NCBI RefSeq assembly: GCF_007970465.1
Contig: NZ_CP042429.1
Span: forward strand, 1,054,001 to 1,118,000
Source: Corynebacterium nuruki S6-4
Lineage (GTDB): Bacteria; Actinomycetota; Actinomycetes; Mycobacteriales; Mycobacteriaceae
Length of the DNA: 64,000 nucleotides
Direction of reading: 5' to 3'
Below the pieces are notes generated by a model. It was given only the letters and a program-made list of their open reading frames with translations. It was not told the DNA's origin and did not search any database. This document shows positions 58,401 through 64,000 of this stretch, in pieces. Positions within the stretch are counted from its first letter, which is position 1; every line of letters starts with the position of its first letter. The translations under genes were made by a program, and so were the position numbers.

Positions 58401-58943
58401 GGCGCGGACCTTGACGGCGTCCTCCAGCACCCGGGCGCCGGCCGGGATGTACCAGGCGCGGACCGCGGTGAACCGGGGGCGGGTGTCCGTACCGGTGACG
58501 GTGTCGCTTCCGGCCTGGCCGGCTTGTCCGGCACTGTTGTCGACCCAGGTCATGGCGACGGCGGTCCAGGTGTCGCAGCCGTCACCGCGCAGCACGCGCA
58601 TCCGGGTGCTGTCCCCGGCGCGGGACTCGTCGAGTTTGCCGCGGCCGTAGGACAGGATGTTGCGCTGTGCGTCGCCGCGCGGCCGGCCGGTCACCCCGCC
58701 GTTCGAGGCGCCGTTGAACGGGGTGGTGTGCGGCATCATCAGGGCGATGTAGGCGTCCATCAGGGTGGATTTGCCGGAGCCGGAGCCGCCGCACAGCAGC
58801 GTGGCGGTCGGTGAGAACCGGACGCGGTGCGGGCCGCCGTCATAGCCGCCCCAGTTCACCAGCTGCAGTTCCCCGGCGAGCCACTGCTCACCGCGGGAGG
58901 CCTCCGGGACCAGGCCGAACAGTGTGTCGAGCATGGCGGTCAC
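55500..58943 (-). CDS. mksB: SMC-like ATPase of Wadjet/MksBEF system (JetC/MksB)
   Basis: A 1147-residue structural-maintenance-type ATPase that loops DNA in plasmid-restricting Wadjet/MksBEFG systems. The N-terminal head has Walker A LLCGGSGSGKSTLMDAYIAL near 50-69. Long coiled-coil arms (about 270-480 and 620-950) with many Ala/Glu/Arg heptads flank a hinge region. The C-terminal head has the signature GEKSGGESQELIAFIVG and Walker B PVFLDEALIKAD, then the D-loop/H-loop part FQLVIGAPNDK. GTG 58943 overlaps the MksE stop by GTGA. In other genomes the next gene is the JetD/MksG toprim nuclease; here it is not. Confidence 0.92.
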   Translation of the reverse strand: MTAMLDTLFGLVPEASRGEQWLAGELQLVNWGGYDGGPHRVRFSPTATLLCGGSGSGKSTLMDAYIALMMPHTTPFNGASNGGVTGRPRGDAQRNILSYGRGKLDESRAGDSTRMRVLRGDGCDTWTAVAMTWVDNSAGQAGQAGSDTVTGTDTRPRFTAVRAWYIPAGARVLEDAVKVRAVTDGDFDLGVLEKAAAHRLSDAAVRATGLETFATDREFLARVQSVLGIGAAGGGAKAMNLLARIQAGQQITTVDELYKRMVLDVPTTMATAEEVVAHFDELEATRDRMVQAQRQVRTLRPIREIRATARDAADRLRLADEVGRFADPASPAALWRTGRRLDLLRDAEAAVRSEAQRAGAEAEAHTAAAQAAAAERDGVREVLRSSGGDTLETAAREQAHAERRLTEIRRTREQFDEATACLAVTVDSAADFAELAATARTALETPDDQGTVYEAYAEAHGAVARQRKRLADAEAEQRTAGTRHGNIPTALHQARVLLAEVAGLSVEELPFVGELVDVHSDFEPWREAVNLALGGFATTVLIDEAELPRFRAAIDGVRIGSRLSFEGVPTGEPAGTGTADPATLPGRLDYRDSPFTGWLRDRLERNFGFVCVDSAAELGDHARALTVTGQLSQGTRGAHGGQGGRGSRGRRNVLGFSGAHREAELAAEIEDLRGQLAAAEAAKDRAAADLDTLGARRAAYRRVTETTWEQLDTTTAEQEYRRWSGIITEVTDGNPEISTLRARIDELGATVTELTGQAAVAATRHTAATARWDRVVDEVDTASAALDEAAAAGRTVTDEQARYLAERVATGADGTDGQADLAAFDAAVAAASRRLDDDRLAAQETLGDQHRQLARILESFLDQWPNPNLRADPESSLGDFERLLDELETSGLHELEAEWKASLLTLSGNDLTNLDSTLAQARREIRERIEPINRIMADLPFYDDDHRLQIRARDTRSTVRSRFLAELREVRGLIDAATTDEDRGRAYDRMTRLIDRIRPDAPDVGSLIDVRNHVRVSAEKIDAATGEHVALYDHIGEKSGGESQELIAFIVGAALRYQLGDAGAERPRYAPVFLDEALIKADAHFTARAIGAWLGLGFQLVIGAPNDKYSAIEPHVEVEYDILKDGNGRSWARPKVALPVEQVESAG

Positions 58944-59668
58944 AGGTCGTTCTCCTCGATATCGGTGGCGTCGGTGGCATCGGTGGTCTCAGGGCTCCCG
59001 GCGCTCTCAGTGTTCTCAGTGCTCTCAGGGCTCTCAGTGCTCTCAGGTTCCGTGGCCGGGGTGTGCTCGCGCAGCCAGGCGGCGAGTTCGGCGAGCCGGT
59101 CGGCACTGAGCACGATCTCGATGATCGGGCTGACCAGGTAGCGTCCCTCGGACTCCTCCTCGATGACATGGTCGGTGGTCAACCGGTCGAGGGCACCGGC
59201 CACCGCCTTCTGTGCCCCGGCCCGGTTCGGACCGGCGGGCAGGAAGCTCAGCGCGGCGTCCTCCACCTCCTCCCGGTCGACCCGCACCTGCTGCTCGCCC
59301 GAGGTCGTCGCCCGCTGCCGGACCGACCGCAGATACACCAGGACGAGCGTCTCCACCCGGGAGTACGCCCGGTCCTTCAGCAGGACCGGCACCTCCACCT
59401 CACCGGAGCGGACCTGCTGTTTGTAGGCCACCCCGCGGTCGGTGTCCACCACCAGACGGATGAACAGGTCGTGCAGCCGGGACTCGATGACCTGCTGGTT
59501 GTCCAGCAGGATCTTCCAGTCCGCCCGGTGGTCGGCGAGCAGGAACCGGCCGCGCAGGAGCTTGACCAGCACCCGGCGCACCTCCGGTTCCAGGGTGCCG
59601 CGGTCACCGGCGAAGCACGCCGCCGGATCGTTCTCCATCGCGGTCGCGTCAATGAACGGGTCGGTCAC
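58940..59668 (-). CDS. mksE: Wadjet JetB/MksE subunit (DUF4194)
   Basis: A 242-residue winged-helix KITE-type subunit that bridges the kleisin MksF to the SMC arms. FAGDRGTLEPEVRRVLVKLL and GRFLLADHRADWKILLDNQ are DUF4194 features, and the segment LVLVYLRSVRQRA follows. The last 40 residues are an acidic low-complexity tail of Thr/Glu/Ser repeats (TEPESTESPESTENTES), encoded by a tandem CTCTCAGTG-type repeat at 58995-59045 that may change length. GTG 59668 overlaps the MksF stop, so all three subunits are translationally coupled. Confidence 0.9.
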   Translation of the reverse strand: MTDPFIDATAMENDPAACFAGDRGTLEPEVRRVLVKLLRGRFLLADHRADWKILLDNQQVIESRLHDLFIRLVVDTDRGVAYKQQVRSGEVEVPVLLKDRAYSRVETLVLVYLRSVRQRATTSGEQQVRVDREEVEDAALSFLPAGPNRAGAQKAVAGALDRLTTDHVIEEESEGRYLVSPIIEIVLSADRLAELAAWLREHTPATEPESTESPESTENTESAGSPETTDATDATDIEENDL

Positions 59669-61296
59669 TCGGTCTCCTCAGTCTGTCCCTGTGCTGTCGT
59701 CGCTGCGGTCTCCTGCCCGGTCTCCTGCCCGGTTCTCTCCTCAGTGGTCCGGGCGGTCACCGCGCCGAAGGCGAACCGGCGCCGCGTCCCGTCCGGACGC
59801 ACCGCCTCCACCACCGACACCTCGTCCCGGTCGACTATCCCGTTGCGGTGCGCGATCTCCAGCAGACCCAGCAGGTCCACCGGACGCCGCAGCGGCCCCG
59901 GCACCTCGTCGAACAACCCGGCGAGGTCGAAGGTGCCGGTCGGGCCACCGCCGGCCCCGGCGACGGCGTCCGCCAGCTCGTCGTAGTGCGGACCACCCCA
60001 GTCGCGGGTGTCGTCGTCGACGGACGCCGGCGCGTGGCCGTGGTGCAGCGGCACCGGCACATCCGGCGGACGCAGATCCGCGAGCGTCTGCCGCAGATGC
60101 CCCACCCGCGCGGTCGGGAAACTGCGCAGCGGCTCCACCGGCTCCCCGGGCCGCGAGACCGCCATCCACTCCTGCAGGCCCGCCGTCACCGACCGAAGCA
60201 GCCCGTCGATCTCCCGGTCACGGGCCGGATCATGGGCCTGGACCTGCGCGGTGATGACATGCGAGGCGCGCCGCTGCGCGGTGAGCACCTCCTGCACACC
60301 CTGCTCCACCCGCGTCGCGATCGCCGCCAGTTCGGCCCGCTGCTGCGGGGTCATCACCGCCACGAACGGCTGGATGAGCAGCGTCGTCAACTGGTCGGTC
60401 AGCCGGTCGATCTGCTCCGGGTCACCGATGAGCTGCAACGCCCCGGCGAACGCGCGGCCCTCCGGGGTGGCCTCCATGACGTGCTGGCCGCGGTGCAGGT
60501 ACTCGCGCAGCACCTCACCGACCGGACGCACGTCCCGGCGCAGTTCGGTGACGACGTCCCGCTGCATCGCGTCGATGGACTCCGCCACCCGCGCGAAATC
60601 CGCGGGCAGTTCCCGGGACTGGTGCAGGATGTTCTCCGCTTCCTCCCGCAGCTGGTCATCGTCGGTGACCGGCAGGTTTCCCGCCCGGATCGACGCCATC
60701 TCCGCGTCGATCCGGTCCCGGTCGGCCTGCAGTGCGGCCAGCCGGGACGCCGGGTCGGTGTCCGCGTCCTGCACCAGCTGGTCGACCGAGTCGAGCAGGG
60801 TACGGATGCGGGACCGGGAGACCCGGGCGCGGCCGCCGCCGGCGCGGCCCGCGGTCTCCAGCGCGGCGACGGCCTGGGCGGACAGCCGGTAGACCTCGGT
60901 GCCGTTGTCGATCTGGCGCACCAGCCAGCCGGACCGCACCCAGGACGAGCAGATCCGACGGCCGTTGCCGGTGGGCAGGGCGGTGTCGGTGGCGTCGGTG
61001 GTGTCGGGTTCATCCGCGGTTGCCTCGTCGGCCGCACCGGACGAGGTACCGGCCACTGCCCCGGTGTCGGCCCCTGCGTCGGCTCCGGCACGGAGTGCAC
61101 CACGCAGCGCCGACACCATGTCATCGACCTCCACATGGGCGTCCGTCACCGCGACGCTGGGGCGGCCCGGGGTGAAGATCAGTGAGAGTGCTGCGACGAC
61201 GAAGGGGGCGTGTCGACCGTGCAGCAGGGAGAGCGGCGGGTCCCTGAAGTCCCGGAAGGCGCGCTGGTAGGCGGCTTCAATGCGGAGATTGGTCAT
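59665..61296 (-). CDS. mksF: Wadjet JetA/MksF kleisin-like subunit (DUF3375)
   Basis: A 543-residue protein with the DUF3375 N-terminus: IEAAYQRAFRDFRDPPLSLL and HGRHAPFVVAALSLIF. A winged-helix part with SSWVRSGWLVRQIDNGTEVY, YRLSAQAVAALE and the helical middle (SRIRTLLDSVDQLVQDADTD; ELRRDVRPVGEVLREYLHRG) follow, with a coiled coil. A disordered Ala/Gly/Asp/Thr stretch (about 74-110) interrupts the first domain, and the C-terminus is Thr/Glu/Gln rich. ATG 61296 is chosen because family similarity starts there; the frame is open further upstream. First gene of the operon. The upstream gap holds dispersed repeat element copy 2 (61422-61476). Confidence 0.9.
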   Translation of the reverse strand: MTNLRIEAAYQRAFRDFRDPPLSLLHGRHAPFVVAALSLIFTPGRPSVAVTDAHVEVDDMVSALRGALRAGADAGADTGAVAGTSSGAADEATADEPDTTDATDTALPTGNGRRICSSWVRSGWLVRQIDNGTEVYRLSAQAVAALETAGRAGGGRARVSRSRIRTLLDSVDQLVQDADTDPASRLAALQADRDRIDAEMASIRAGNLPVTDDDQLREEAENILHQSRELPADFARVAESIDAMQRDVVTELRRDVRPVGEVLREYLHRGQHVMEATPEGRAFAGALQLIGDPEQIDRLTDQLTTLLIQPFVAVMTPQQRAELAAIATRVEQGVQEVLTAQRRASHVITAQVQAHDPARDREIDGLLRSVTAGLQEWMAVSRPGEPVEPLRSFPTARVGHLRQTLADLRPPDVPVPLHHGHAPASVDDDTRDWGGPHYDELADAVAGAGGGPTGTFDLAGLFDEVPGPLRRPVDLLGLLEIAHRNGIVDRDEVSVVEAVRPDGTRRRFAFGAVTARTTEERTGQETGQETAATTAQGQTEETE

Positions 61297-61421
61297 CGGC
61301 CCGGAGTTTACCGCGCCCGCCTCCCGCCACCGTGGCCGCCATGGTGCACCCCGGTCGATGACAGAGTCGCCAGCCTGGCTCACCGCTGTCCGCCGACAGA
61401 ACCGAGGGGCGCACGGTCGGC

Positions 61422-61476
61422 GGAACGAACCCAGGTGCTGTTTTTTCCGACCGGGGACGCCCTCCGGGTTCGTTCC
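61422..61476. repeat. Dispersed inverted-repeat element GGAACGAACCC, copy 2
   Basis: GGAACGAACCC (61422-61432) and GGGTTCGTTCC (61466-61476) are perfectly complementary. The minus strand of this element reads GGAACGAACC...ACAGCACCTGGGTTCG, matching both ends of the element at 35626-35676. It lies between divergent mksF and the RDD gene, with a T6 run inside the loop (61440-61446). Confidence 0.6.
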
Positions 61477-61589
61477 ACCAACATCGGTGACCCAGCTCCG
61501 CCCCGGGGGCACCACCTGCCGCACTACCGTGGAGCATGAACGGGACCACCAGCCCTCCCCGTCCACGGACCCCCAGGAGGAGGACCACC

Positions 61590-62114
61590 ATGCGACTGCC
61601 CCGTCTCCACCGGCTCGCCGGACGCCGCGTCACCGCCTACGGTCTCGACTGCGCCGGCTACCTGGCCCTCGCCGTCGCCACTGTGCCCGCGGGACTGCTG
61701 CTGCGACGACAGCGCACCTTCATCGAACGGGACCTGCTGGTCGTCAGTGCCGTTCTCCCGCTGGCCGCCACCGGATGGGCGACACGGGCCGAATCGGGGC
61801 CGGCGTCCGCCACCGGAGGAAAACGCCGACAGCAGCTGGTCGTCCGGGATCACCGGACCGGGTGTCCGCCGTCGACGGGTGCGACGCTGCTGCGCAACAC
61901 CGTGAAGATCCTCGTGCCGTGGCAGCTCGGACACATCGCCACGATCACCGGGATCACCGGTGGCTTCGACCGCAACCGACCACTGACCCTGGTGACAACC
62001 GTCGCATCCTACGGTCTCATCGCTGCCGCGCTGGCCACGGTCGCACTGGGTGACGGGCGGGCGCTGCATGACCGGGTCGCCGGCACGGTCGTGGTGGAGG
62101 CAGCGTCGTCCTAG
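61590..62114 (+). CDS. RDD-family membrane protein
   Basis: A 174-residue protein with three predicted hydrophobic segments (GLDCAGYLALAVATVPAGLL; LLVVSAVLPLAATGWA; TLVTTVASYGLIAAALATVA). The family signature appears as AYGLDCAG near the N-terminus, where the Arg-Asp-Asp pattern is reduced to one Asp, and as the C-terminal GRALHDRVAGTVVV. AGGAGGAGGACCACC before ATG 61590 is a very strong ribosome binding site and decides against the upstream ATG at 61536. RDD proteins are poorly understood; some act in ion transport or cell-envelope processes. It overlaps the convergent Phd-like gene by 4 bp. Confidence 0.82.
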   Translation: MRLPRLHRLAGRRVTAYGLDCAGYLALAVATVPAGLLLRRQRTFIERDLLVVSAVLPLAATGWATRAESGPASATGGKRRQQLVVRDHRTGCPPSTGATLLRNTVKILVPWQLGHIATITGITGGFDRNRPLTLVTTVASYGLIAAALATVALGDGRALHDRVAGTVVVEAASS

Positions 62115-62599
62115 GACGGCCGCTCAACCGCGGACGGAGAATGCAGCCACTCCAGGTCCCCGTCAGGTACGGCCCCGCCGGCGATCGCCGCCGCGGTGGC
62201 TTCCCACCCGTCGACAGCCTCCTGGAAAATCCCGTAACTGGACATGGATGCCGCCGCCAGGAGTTTTCTCTCCAGTTCGGCGACACACTGTCCACGGTCT
62301 GTGTCACTCAGGAACTCCAGCCAGGGAAAGACCCGCTGAACCGCCGCTGCCACATCTTTCAGCTCAGCGATCGCCGCGACCAGCTGCGCCGCTGCAGACA
62401 TCCCGAGATCCGGGACGCCGTACTTCTGCGCCGAGACCAGAACCAGGTCCTTGTTGCTGCGTCTGGTGACGGTCACCGGCCCGTCCTCGGCCAGCCGGGC
62501 AGCGTGGTTCGGATCCCGCTGGAGGCTCGTGAAAGTGATGGTCCGGGAGCTCAGGTGACGGGCGTCCGCATAGTCGACGGAGTTGTGTGATGCGGTCAT
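62111..62599 (-). CDS. Phd/YefM-like antitoxin-family protein (no toxin seen)
   Basis: A 162-residue protein. The N-terminal 60 residues match the Phd/YefM fold: TITFTSLQRDPNHAARLAED, then GPVTVTRRSNKDLVLVSAQ, a dimerising DNA-binding strand-helix unit. The remaining 100 residues are helical (AAAQLVAAIAELKDVAAAVQ) and longer than the short toxin-binding tail of typical antitoxins. No Doc, YoeB or other toxin reading frame is adjacent on the strand. Four TCAGAT/TCAGGT hexamers at 62619-62643 upstream could be its own operator. An orphan regulator is as likely as an antitoxin. Confidence 0.7.
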   Translation of the reverse strand: MTASHNSVDYADARHLSSRTITFTSLQRDPNHAARLAEDGPVTVTRRSNKDLVLVSAQKYGVPDLGMSAAAQLVAAIAELKDVAAAVQRVFPWLEFLSDTDRGQCVAELERKLLAAASMSSYGIFQEAVDGWEATAAAIAGGAVPDGDLEWLHSPSAVERPS

Positions 62600-62618
62600 G
62601 CCGCCCCCCTACCGGAAA

Positions 62619-62643
62619 TCAGATGTCAGGTCAGATATCAGAT
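62619..62643. promoter_or_regulatory. Cluster of four TCAGAT-type hexamers between divergent genes
   Basis: TCAGAT at 62619, TCAGGT at 62626, TCAGAT at 62631 and TCAGAT at 62638 lie between the Phd-like gene and the rightward unknown gene. Such clusters are typical for antitoxin autoregulation. Inferred only. Confidence 0.4.
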
Positions 62644-62710
62644 GATGGCGTGTGGCCCGGCGAATGGCTCACGAGGACCACCGACCCACCTCCCCGGTAG
62701 ATTCGTCGGC

Positions 62711-63238
62711 ATGGCCACGATCAGCAGCGTCACCCTGTCCACCGGCACCTGCCCCGACCCGCTCCGCGCATTCACCGCCCCGGTGTCCTGGTCGCAGCGG
62801 AACAGGAAGACCGGGGTCGGGACCCTGACCGGCTGGACTGCACTGCGCACCGCCGACTACGACGTGCGCCCGGCGACCGCGGACGAGGAGACGACCGCCG
62901 GATTCCTCGCCGCGGTGGCCGCCGAGGTCCTGCTGGCCGTCGACGGCGATCTCGGCGACATCGAGGACGCCCTGCTCCTCGACCCGGTGAGCCTCGCCGC
63001 CCTGCAGGAGGGAGATCCCGGACATGACCTGCGTGACCTGCTCGACCAGCTGGTCGCCCTGCTGCAGTTGGACGCCTACGGCTGCCTCATCGTCACCGAC
63101 CTCGACCCGCTGCGTGACGGGGACGGGGACGGAGACACCTCCGCCCTCGAAGCCGCCCTCGAGGACGCCGGCTTCACCACCGAGAGTGAGGACCGCGACG
63201 TGTGGTGGCTCATCACCACCGCCGCGCGGCCGGAGTAG
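62711..63238 (+). CDS. Hypothetical acidic protein
   Basis: A 175-residue protein with no recognised family. The first half has ISSVTLSTGTCPDPLRAFTA and WSQRNRKTGVGTLTGWTAL. The middle is helical (TAGFLAAVAAEVLLAVDGDL; DPGHDLRDLLDQLVALLQLD), and an acidic Asp/Gly run (RDGDGDGDT) is near 140. ATG 62711 is chosen because TAGATT ends 7 bases before it (leaderless). The frame is open to 62642. It is convergent with the PD-(D/E)XK-type gene, only 4 bp apart. GC-rich codon use supports it as real. Confidence 0.6.
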   Translation: MATISSVTLSTGTCPDPLRAFTAPVSWSQRNRKTGVGTLTGWTALRTADYDVRPATADEETTAGFLAAVAAEVLLAVDGDLGDIEDALLLDPVSLAALQEGDPGHDLRDLLDQLVALLQLDAYGCLIVTDLDPLRDGDGDGDTSALEAALEDAGFTTESEDRDVWWLITTAARPE

Positions 63239-63242
63239 TACC

Positions 63243-63899
63243 TCACGCCGTGTCGCGGGGCTCCCGGTTATCCCGGGTATCACCGGCCGTGGCCCGGCGC
63301 ACGGCGTCCGCAAGCCCGGAGAAGGTCGTCCGTTCCGGACCGACCCGCTGCAGCAGTGATCCGAGCGTGACCGTCTTCTGCGTCCCGAGAACCCGGTCGA
63401 TCACGGCCGTCGGGGCGACGTAGAAGTCCCACTGCCGGGTGTCCAACGGATCTGCCGTCTCCGGATCAGTGGCGGTGAACACACAGAACACGTACACCTG
63501 CGCCTGGCGTCGGACCGCCGGCGCCCAGCCACCGGTGGCCGGGTCCCAGCCCGAAGTCTCCGGAATGTTGAAGGTGAGGACACTCGGTGACTTCTGCGCC
63601 CAGGACTGCAGATATGCGGTGGACTTCACCTCCACCGTGTGTCCGTCGGGAGTATCCAGATCGTAGGCGTCCCATTCCACCCGCGCGCTGCGGGTCAGAC
63701 CGTCGACCGCAAGGCCGACAAGATATTCGGCGAGCACACCGCGCAACGCATTGTCGAGGGTCTGTGCGTAGGCCCACCGCCAGAATCCGAGCAGGTTGCC
63801 GCACGGCCGGCCGTCGTCGTCGAGTACCGGCTCCGCCCCCGTCTTCGGATCCGGGACGAGCGCGCCGTGGTAGCCGGCACCGGGTCGCGGATCACTCAT
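63243..63899 (-). CDS. Predicted PD-(D/E)XK-fold nuclease-like protein
   Basis: A 218-residue protein. VEWDAYDLDTPDGHTVEVKS followed by TAYLQSWAQKSP has the spacing of a PD-(D/E)XK catalytic core: Asp in the first strand, then Glu-x-Lys (EVK) in the next. NLLGFWRWAYAQTLDNALRG and LAEYLVGLAVDGL form the preceding helix with a conserved Glu. Similar proteins occur alone in actinobacteria, annotated as hypothetical or restriction-type. No methyltransferase is nearby. ATG 63899 overlaps the end of the upstream acetyltransferase gene by 8 bp, so they are co-translated. Nuclease activity is inferred from motifs. Confidence 0.65.
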   Translation of the reverse strand: MSDPRPGAGYHGALVPDPKTGAEPVLDDDGRPCGNLLGFWRWAYAQTLDNALRGVLAEYLVGLAVDGLTRSARVEWDAYDLDTPDGHTVEVKSTAYLQSWAQKSPSVLTFNIPETSGWDPATGGWAPAVRRQAQVYVFCVFTATDPETADPLDTRQWDFYVAPTAVIDRVLGTQKTVTLGSLLQRVGPERTTFSGLADAVRRATAGDTRDNREPRDTA

Positions 63900-64000
63900 C
63901 GGAGTCCCGGAGCCCCCACCCCAGCCGGAACCGCAGCGACGCCCGCACCTGCGGCCATTCCGCGGCGACCACCGAGTACACGCAGGTGTCCCGCAGTGAC
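63892..64000 (-). CDS. GNAT-family acetyltransferase (C-terminal fragment at window edge)
   Basis: The last 35 residues of a gene that continues to the right. SLRDTCVYSVVAAEWPQVRA, then SLRFRLGWGLRDSDE. The pattern D-T-x-x-(Y/F)-S-(V/I)-x-x-x-E-W-P-x-V is the usual end of RimJ/RimL-type GNAT acetyltransferases. Only the end is seen, so the substrate cannot be suggested. Confidence 0.6.
   Translation of the reverse strand, partial: SLRDTCVYSVVAAEWPQVRASLRFRLGWGLRDSDE

Overview
This window is GC-rich actinobacterial DNA, most likely from a high-GC Corynebacterium or a close relative. The evidence is a 16S-23S-5S rRNA operon with no spacer tRNA, many genes whose -10 box lies 6-8 nt before the start codon (leaderless style), a MksBEF/Wadjet operon, and a small acidic porin-like peptide. 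The genus is an inference; the 16S sequence (minus strand, about 9296-10818) would settle it.

Left part (1-5172): a putrescine/amine-type catabolic cluster. An M20 carbamoylase and a cut-off ornithine-cyclodeaminase-family gene run leftwards. A PuuB-like FAD oxidase, a PuuR-like XRE-cupin regulator, a PuuD-like amidotransferase and a lone HicB-like protein run rightwards. Next (5173-11190) comes one rRNA operon on the minus strand, with a strong intrinsic terminator, two covarying hairpin elements beyond it, and a candidate promoter that faces a nitroreductase gene.

Middle (11273-35561): a nitroreductase coupled to a nucleoside hydrolase; a luciferase-like flavoprotein; a very large beta-helix/double-AAA+ protein divergent from a COG3044-type ATPase; a leftward run of glycerate kinase, butanediol-type dehydrogenase and BenE; a tightly overlapping xdhABC operon with a second nucleoside hydrolase; DUF1684, rhodanese, M20 peptidase, an orphan MetQ-like lipoprotein, a GDPD-like enzyme and a lipase-maturation-factor-like membrane protein. 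Purine salvage and oxidation is a recurring theme.

Right-middle (35867-51735): an operon of methylmalonate/malonate-semialdehyde dehydrogenase, class III aminotransferase and GntP permease (frameshifted), divergent from a PucR regulator and followed by an intact GntP paralogue. After these come a porin-like peptide, a paralogous pair of membrane proteins (one with a TPM domain), an acetyltransferase, a GAF-PucR regulator, and an alcohol dehydrogenase/aldehyde dehydrogenase pair.

Right end (51736-64000) looks like an accessory or defence area. A less GC-rich gene for a zinc-ribbon/membrane/DUF726-type hydrolase is bracketed by 57-bp direct repeats next to a perfect AT-rich palindrome. A MksF-MksE-MksB (Wadjet JetABC) operon follows, with a sugar-dehydrogenase-like gene where the JetD/MksG nuclease would be expected. 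Beyond it are an RDD protein, an orphan Phd-like antitoxin, an unknown gene, a predicted PD-(D/E)XK nuclease and a cut-off acetyltransferase. Three families of dispersed inverted-repeat elements occur between genes (5243/5476, 30844/44261, 35626/61422).
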